Assembly (NCBI RefSeq): GCF_031157315.1
Contig: NZ_JAVIFU010000039.1
Span: forward strand, 1 to 64,000
Length of the DNA stretch: 64,000 nucleotides
Reading direction: 5' to 3'
From: Paenibacillus sp. LHD-38
Lineage (GTDB): Bacteria; Bacillota; Bacilli; Paenibacillales; Paenibacillaceae
Of the stretch, positions 60,539 through 64,000 are shown piece by piece. The position numbers were made by a program, and so were the translations under genes. The notes beneath the pieces were generated by a model, which saw only the letters and a list, made by a program, of their open reading frames with translations, had not been told where the DNA came from and made no database searches. How positions within the stretch are numbered: the stretch's first letter is position 1; every line of letters begins with the position of its first letter.

Positions 60539-61558
60539 ATGGCTACGATAAAGGATATCGCACAAAAAGCAAAGGTTTCAATCGCAACCGTATCGCGGGT
60601 GCTTAATTATGATCCCGGCATTTCGGTAACGGACGAGACGCGCAAACGGATATTTGAAGCTGCGCAGCATTTAAATTACAAGACACTGCGCCAGCGTAAC
60701 GGCTTGGCGGTCAAAGATCGTTACCGGGTCGGACTTGTGAACTGGTACTCCGACCAGGAAGAAATGCTTGATCCGTATTATTTGGCTATTCGGCTTGGGA
60801 TCGAGCGGGAATGCTTCCAGCGGCAAATGGATCTGGTTAAATTGTTTTTGCGGGGAGAACCTGCAGGGAAAGAGTGGCCTGGGGAATCGTTTGACGGCAT
60901 GATCGCGATCGGCCGCTTCGAGAAGGAAGACTTGGATCGTTTTCCAGAAGGTCTGGAAAATATTATATTTGTCGATTCGTCTCCTGATGATAACCGGTTC
61001 GACTCGGTCGTGATCGATTTGCGGAAGTCGGTTTCAGAAGTCATCGATTATTTAATTGGGCTTGGCCATACGTCGATCGGCTATATAGGCGGGCATAACT
61101 TCGTAAACAATAAACGCGTGCGCGATGAGCGCGAGCTTGTATTCATGGAGCGGCTTTCCGCTGAAGGGCTGTTCAATGCCGAGCTGATTTTTACGGGCGA
61201 ACATTTATATTCCGAGGAAGGCTATAAGCTGATGAAGCAGGCGATAGCCGAAGAAAAGCTGCCAACGGCTTTTTTTATCGAAAATGATTCGATGGCAGTC
61301 GGTGCGCTAAGGGCGCTCCATGAAGCGAAGCTGCGGGTGCCGCAAGATATTTCAATTGTGGGCTACAACGATATTGCGATTTCGGCCTTTTTGCAGCCGC
61401 CGCTTACGACGGTAAAGGTCCATATGGAGCATATGGGCGAGACGGCGGTCGAGCTGCTGGCGGATCGATTGGCTGCGAAGCGGGAAATAGCGAAGAAGAT
61501 TGTATTGCCGACGAGGCTTCAAGAGCGTGAGAGCAGCGGTAAACCGACGCAGCTGTAA
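60539..61558 (+). CDS. LacI-family transcriptional regulator
   Basis: A 339-residue LacI/GalR regulator. HTH and hinge at the N-terminus (TIKDIAQKAKVSIATVSRVLN), then a periplasmic-binding-like effector domain (about 65-335, with FIENDSMAVGALRAL and VGYNDIAISAFLQPPLTTV). ATG at 60539 follows GGAAGGAA. No sugar operon is adjacent downstream; glpP follows by 62 bp. Resembles EbgR-type regulators; effector unknown. Confidence 0.9.
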   Translation: MATIKDIAQKAKVSIATVSRVLNYDPGISVTDETRKRIFEAAQHLNYKTLRQRNGLAVKDRYRVGLVNWYSDQEEMLDPYYLAIRLGIERECFQRQMDLVKLFLRGEPAGKEWPGESFDGMIAIGRFEKEDLDRFPEGLENIIFVDSSPDDNRFDSVVIDLRKSVSEVIDYLIGLGHTSIGYIGGHNFVNNKRVRDERELVFMERLSAEGLFNAELIFTGEHLYSEEGYKLMKQAIAEEKLPTAFFIENDSMAVGALRALHEAKLRVPQDISIVGYNDIAISAFLQPPLTTVKVHMEHMGETAVELLADRLAAKREIAKKIVLPTRLQERESSGKPTQL

Positions 61559-61620
61559 ACGGTAATAAGCGGTGTCATATAGGATGAATGGCAGTCGAAT
61601 TTGAGCGGAGGTGGCAGGCT

Positions 61621-62181
61621 TTGTCATTGTTGCTGAACGGACAAAATGTACTGCCGGCGGTTCATAAGCTGAAAGATGTGGAGGCTGTTCTTGCCTCCCC
61701 TTTTTCATATATGGTGCTGCTGGGCGGGCATTTGGGACAACTGAAAAATATCGTTGACTTAACAAATCAGCATGGGAAAAAGGTACTGCTGCACGCCGAC
61801 CTGATCGACGGCTTGAAAAACGACGAATATGCGGCTGAGTTTCTTTGCCAATCCATACGACCAGCAGGCATTATCTCTACACGCTCAAGCGTGATCGGAC
61901 GTACGAAACAGAATGGACTTATTGCGATACAAAGGCTCTTTCTAATCGATTCGGATGCGTTAGAGCGAAGCTACACGGTGCTGGACAAGAATCGCCCCGA
62001 CTTCATTGAGGTGCTGCCGGGGGTTATACCGGATATTATAAGCGAGGTTAAGCAGCGGAGCGGTATTCCAATTATTGCGGGCGGCCTTATCCGAACGCAA
62101 GAGCATGTCAAGCAGGCGATTGAAGCGGGTGCTTCAGCGATAACGACATCGCGGAAGGAGCTGTGGAAGCCTGCGGAGTAA
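61621..62181 (+). CDS. glpP: Glycerol operon antiterminator
   Basis: RNA-binding antiterminator GlpP, 186 residues, TIM-barrel fold (LNGQNVLPAVHKLKDVEAVL, VLLHADLIDGL, GIISTRSSVI, PDFIEVLPGVIP, IIAGGLIRTQEHVKQAIEAGASAITTS). It needs glycerol 3-phosphate to prevent termination in glp leaders. TTG at 61621 is chosen because GGAGGTGG lies six bases upstream and matches the family's start; an ATG at 61588 would include this site. A candidate target is the leader at 63750-63813. Confidence 0.92.
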   Translation: MSLLLNGQNVLPAVHKLKDVEAVLASPFSYMVLLGGHLGQLKNIVDLTNQHGKKVLLHADLIDGLKNDEYAAEFLCQSIRPAGIISTRSSVIGRTKQNGLIAIQRLFLIDSDALERSYTVLDKNRPDFIEVLPGVIPDIISEVKQRSGIPIIAGGLIRTQEHVKQAIEAGASAITTSRKELWKPAE

Positions 62182-62213
62182 AGCAAGAATGAATGGATGA
62201 AGGAGGAATAGGA

Positions 62214-63704
62214 ATGGAAACTTATATGCTTTCGCTTGATCAAGGAACAACAAGCACGAGGGCGCTGCTCGTCGATCGAAGCGGAGCTATCGTTAATATG
62301 GCTCGCGAGGAGCTTCCGCTCCACTACCCGCATCCGGGGTGGGTCGAGGCGGACGCGTTGTTTATATGGGAATCGACGAAGAAGGTAATCGCCGAGGTTA
62401 TGGCCAAAACAGGCATAACCGCTGACCAAATAGCAGGAATCGGAATTACGAATCAACGGGAAACGACGGTTGTGTGGGATAAAGCCACGGGCCAGCCGGT
62501 GTATAATGCCATCGTATGGCAATCCCGTCAAACGGCAGGCATCAGCGACAGGCTTAAGCAAGATGGCTATGAGCAAGCCTTCCATGAGAAGACCGGTCTG
62601 CTTATCGATGCTTATTTTTCAGGTACGAAGGTGAACTGGCTGCTGGAGCAGGTCGAGGGATCAAGGGAGCGCGCCGAGAATGGTGAGCTGTTATTCGGTA
62701 CGATCGATACTTGGCTCATATGGAATCTGACGGGCCGGGCGGTGCATGTAACGGATGTATCCAATGCGGCTCGAACGCTAATGTTTAACATTCATGAGCG
62801 CTGCTGGGATGACGAGCTGCTTCGAATTTTGCAGGTTCCAAAAGCGATGCTGCCAGAAGTTCGTTCATCTTCAGAAATTTATGGTCAGCTGGATGAGAAG
62901 CTGTTTGGCTGCTGCATACCTGTGGCCGGAGCGGCTGGCGATCAGCAGGCAGCGTTATTCGGCCAAAATGCATATGAAGAAGGAAGCACGAAAAACACAT
63001 ACGGCACCGGCTGTTTTATGCTTATGAATACAGGCACAAAAGCGATTGTATCCGAGAAAGGGCTGCTAACGACGATTGCTTGGGAGGTAGACGGCAAGCT
63101 CGAGTATGCGCTTGAAGGCAGCGTATTTGTCGCTGGAGCTGCCATTCAGTGGCTTCGTGACGGTTTAGAGCTCATCGAATCGGCCTCTGAGACGGAAGGG
63201 CTTGCAGAGCAGGTCGAATCTGCGGATGGTGTTTATGTCGTTCCTGCTTTCGTTGGGTTAGGAACGCCTTATTGGAACAGCGATGTCCGAGGAGCCGTTT
63301 TCGGTTTGACGCGGGGAACGTCGAAGGCACATTTTGTTCGCGCGGTTTTGGAATCCTTGGCTTATCAGACCAAGGATGTGTTATCCGTTATGGAACAGGA
63401 ATCAGGCTTGCCGCTGCAATCGCTGTCAGTGGACGGCGGAGCGGTGAATAATAATTTACTCATGCAATTCCAAAGCGATCTTCTCGGCGTGCCGGTAGAG
63501 CGTCCGGTTATCAATGAGTCCACTGCGCTTGGCGCTGCGTATTTGGCGGGGCTTGCGGTTGGATTCTGGAAAAACCGTCAGGAGCTGGCGGAGCTGAGAC
63601 AGGTCGATAAAGTATTTGTCCCGGCGATGGAGGATGAGAAGCGTGATGCTCTATACGCCGGCTGGCATCGTGCGGTCAAAGCGGCCATGGCTTTTGCGCA
63701 ATAA
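62214..63704 (+). CDS. glpK: Glycerol kinase
   Basis: FGGY-family kinase phosphorylating glycerol to glycerol 3-phosphate, 496 residues. LSLDQGTTSTRALLVDR (phosphate loop), GITNQRETTVVWDKATG, LFGTIDTWLIWNLTG, NTYGTGCFMLMNTG, and FVGLGTPYWNSDVRG are all intact. AAGGAGG precedes ATG 62214, 32 bp after glpP. No glpF facilitator lies between glpP and glpK, unlike B. subtilis. Confidence 0.96.
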   Translation: METYMLSLDQGTTSTRALLVDRSGAIVNMAREELPLHYPHPGWVEADALFIWESTKKVIAEVMAKTGITADQIAGIGITNQRETTVVWDKATGQPVYNAIVWQSRQTAGISDRLKQDGYEQAFHEKTGLLIDAYFSGTKVNWLLEQVEGSRERAENGELLFGTIDTWLIWNLTGRAVHVTDVSNAARTLMFNIHERCWDDELLRILQVPKAMLPEVRSSSEIYGQLDEKLFGCCIPVAGAAGDQQAALFGQNAYEEGSTKNTYGTGCFMLMNTGTKAIVSEKGLLTTIAWEVDGKLEYALEGSVFVAGAAIQWLRDGLELIESASETEGLAEQVESADGVYVVPAFVGLGTPYWNSDVRGAVFGLTRGTSKAHFVRAVLESLAYQTKDVLSVMEQESGLPLQSLSVDGGAVNNNLLMQFQSDLLGVPVERPVINESTALGAAYLAGLAVGFWKNRQELAELRQVDKVFVPAMEDEKRDALYAGWHRAVKAAMAFAQ

Positions 63705-63707
63705 TTA

Positions 63708-63716
63708 TGCTATAAT
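63708..63716 (+). promoter_or_regulatory. Extended -10 promoter of glp leader
   Basis: TG-C-TATAAT immediately after the glpK stop, start expected near 63723. It gives a ~270-nt leader before the next gene. Confidence 0.55.
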
Positions 63717-63749
63717 GTACCCAAGTTAATAACGGTTGGAGACCAGGAG

Positions 63750-63813
63750 AAACCACGATGACCGCTTCCAAACCCCTTTAGGGGGCCTCGGAAGCGGTTT
63801 GAGTGGTTTTTTT
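63750..63813 (+). promoter_or_regulatory. Leader terminator, probable GlpP antitermination target
   Basis: A two-part stem AAACCAC...ACCGCTTCC pairs with GGAAGCGGT...GTGGTTT (63750-63769 with 63790-63809) and is followed by a seven-T run. It lies in the leader of the gene after glpK, where B. subtilis glpD has its GlpP-controlled terminator. An 8-codon frame, ATG to TAG (63758-63781, MTASKPL), with AGGAG upstream, lies inside the stem. Confidence 0.7.
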
Positions 63814-63853
63814 GTTTATATATAAGAATTTATATGTTTTCACTTATAAATGT

Positions 63854-63919
63854 GCTTATATATCACCGCGAAACGTCAGCTTTTGCCACAGAGGACGGCG
63901 ACAGCCGTTTACGCTTGAT
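63854..63919 (+). repeat. Structured intergenic repeat, copy 2
   Basis: Near-copy of 26603-26666, sharing GCTTATA, GCGAAACG, GCTTTTGC, GGACGGCG-x-CAGCCGTTT and CGCTTG. As in copy 1 it follows a terminator. Confidence 0.65.
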
Positions 63920-63993
63920 ATTTTGGGATATTCGCGAGTAGCCGGCGGCATCTGGCAGAACACTAACAATAATAGGACCGGGAGGAAACAAGA

Positions 63994-64000
63994 ATGAAGA
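63994..64000 (+). CDS. Start of a gene cut by the window end
   Basis: ATGAAGA with GGGAGG nine bases upstream at the edge. By position after glpP-glpK and a GlpP-type leader it is probably glpD (glycerol-3-phosphate dehydrogenase), but the product cannot be read. Confidence 0.45.

Noticed and set aside
63994..64000. Naming the last gene glpD
   Set aside because: Only ATGAAGA is inside the window; context is suggestive but the product cannot be read.

Overview
The window looks like chromosomal DNA of a Paenibacillus-type bacterium (Bacillota, Paenibacillaceae). This is inferred from AGGAGG-type ribosome binding sites with frequent TTG/GTG starts, strong U-tailed terminators, a T-box leader, YesM/YesN-type two-component genes beside a sugar ABC transporter, a very large SLH-anchored glycosidase and a GlpP-type antiterminator. 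No rRNA, tRNA, CRISPR array, prophage or intact insertion sequence was seen.

Layout. 0.2-7 kb: sensor kinase, AraC-type response regulator and a carbohydrate ABC importer (lipoprotein plus two permeases). 7-15.3 kb: a protein of unknown function with five contiguous 12-residue repeats, a pentapeptide-repeat protein, and a 1949-residue secreted protein with two GH43 domains and three SLH domains. 15.4-20 kb: thrC, an ArsR/SRPBCC pair, and a glutaminyl-tRNA synthetase behind a T-box whose apparent specifier is CAA. 20-26.6 kb is a scarred segment: a GMC oxidoreductase, two truncated copies of one membrane-protein gene flanking tyrS, a transposase remnant, a hexapeptide acetyltransferase and a frameshifted alpha/beta hydrolase. 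26.7-36 kb: an ArsR/MFS pair with identical operators, a kinase-fold phosphotransferase, a VOC protein, ilvE, a LysR regulator, a UDP-sugar pyrophosphorylase, a serine hydrolase and an MTHFR-like protein. 36-43 kb: GNAT, RNase H, and an AraC-controlled oxidoreductase/two-isomerase operon. 43-48 kb: chemoreceptor, ppaC, small proteins and a second phosphotransferase. 48-53 kb: the arginine catabolic operon rocD-rocF-rocA (arginine to ornithine, then pyrroline-5-carboxylate, then glutamate), convergent with a MocR regulator. 53.6-57 kb: amidase, DUF457-like membrane protein, a 53-residue gene and an AraC regulator divergent from a GH78 alpha-L-rhamnosidase. 59.9-64 kb: a SmtB-like metal sensor, a LacI regulator, glpP-glpK, and a leader with a large terminator (probable GlpP target) before a gene cut by the window end.

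The most unusual signal is intergenic. Three gene-free stretches (36.5, 42.5 and 53.3 kb) carry arrays of about 22-23-bp boxes in pairs with a nearly constant start-to-start pitch of 51-52 bp. Two of these arrays belong to one sequence family (palindromes with an invariant GGA-N5-TCC core) and share a 51/62/51 layout although their spacers have diverged. The third has an unrelated box sequence but the same pair pitch. I know of no named element with this rule. Two further intergenic repeat types are also present: a structured ~65-bp repeat following terminators at 26.6 and 63.9 kb, and a ~120-bp element with terminal inverted repeats at 36.1 kb.
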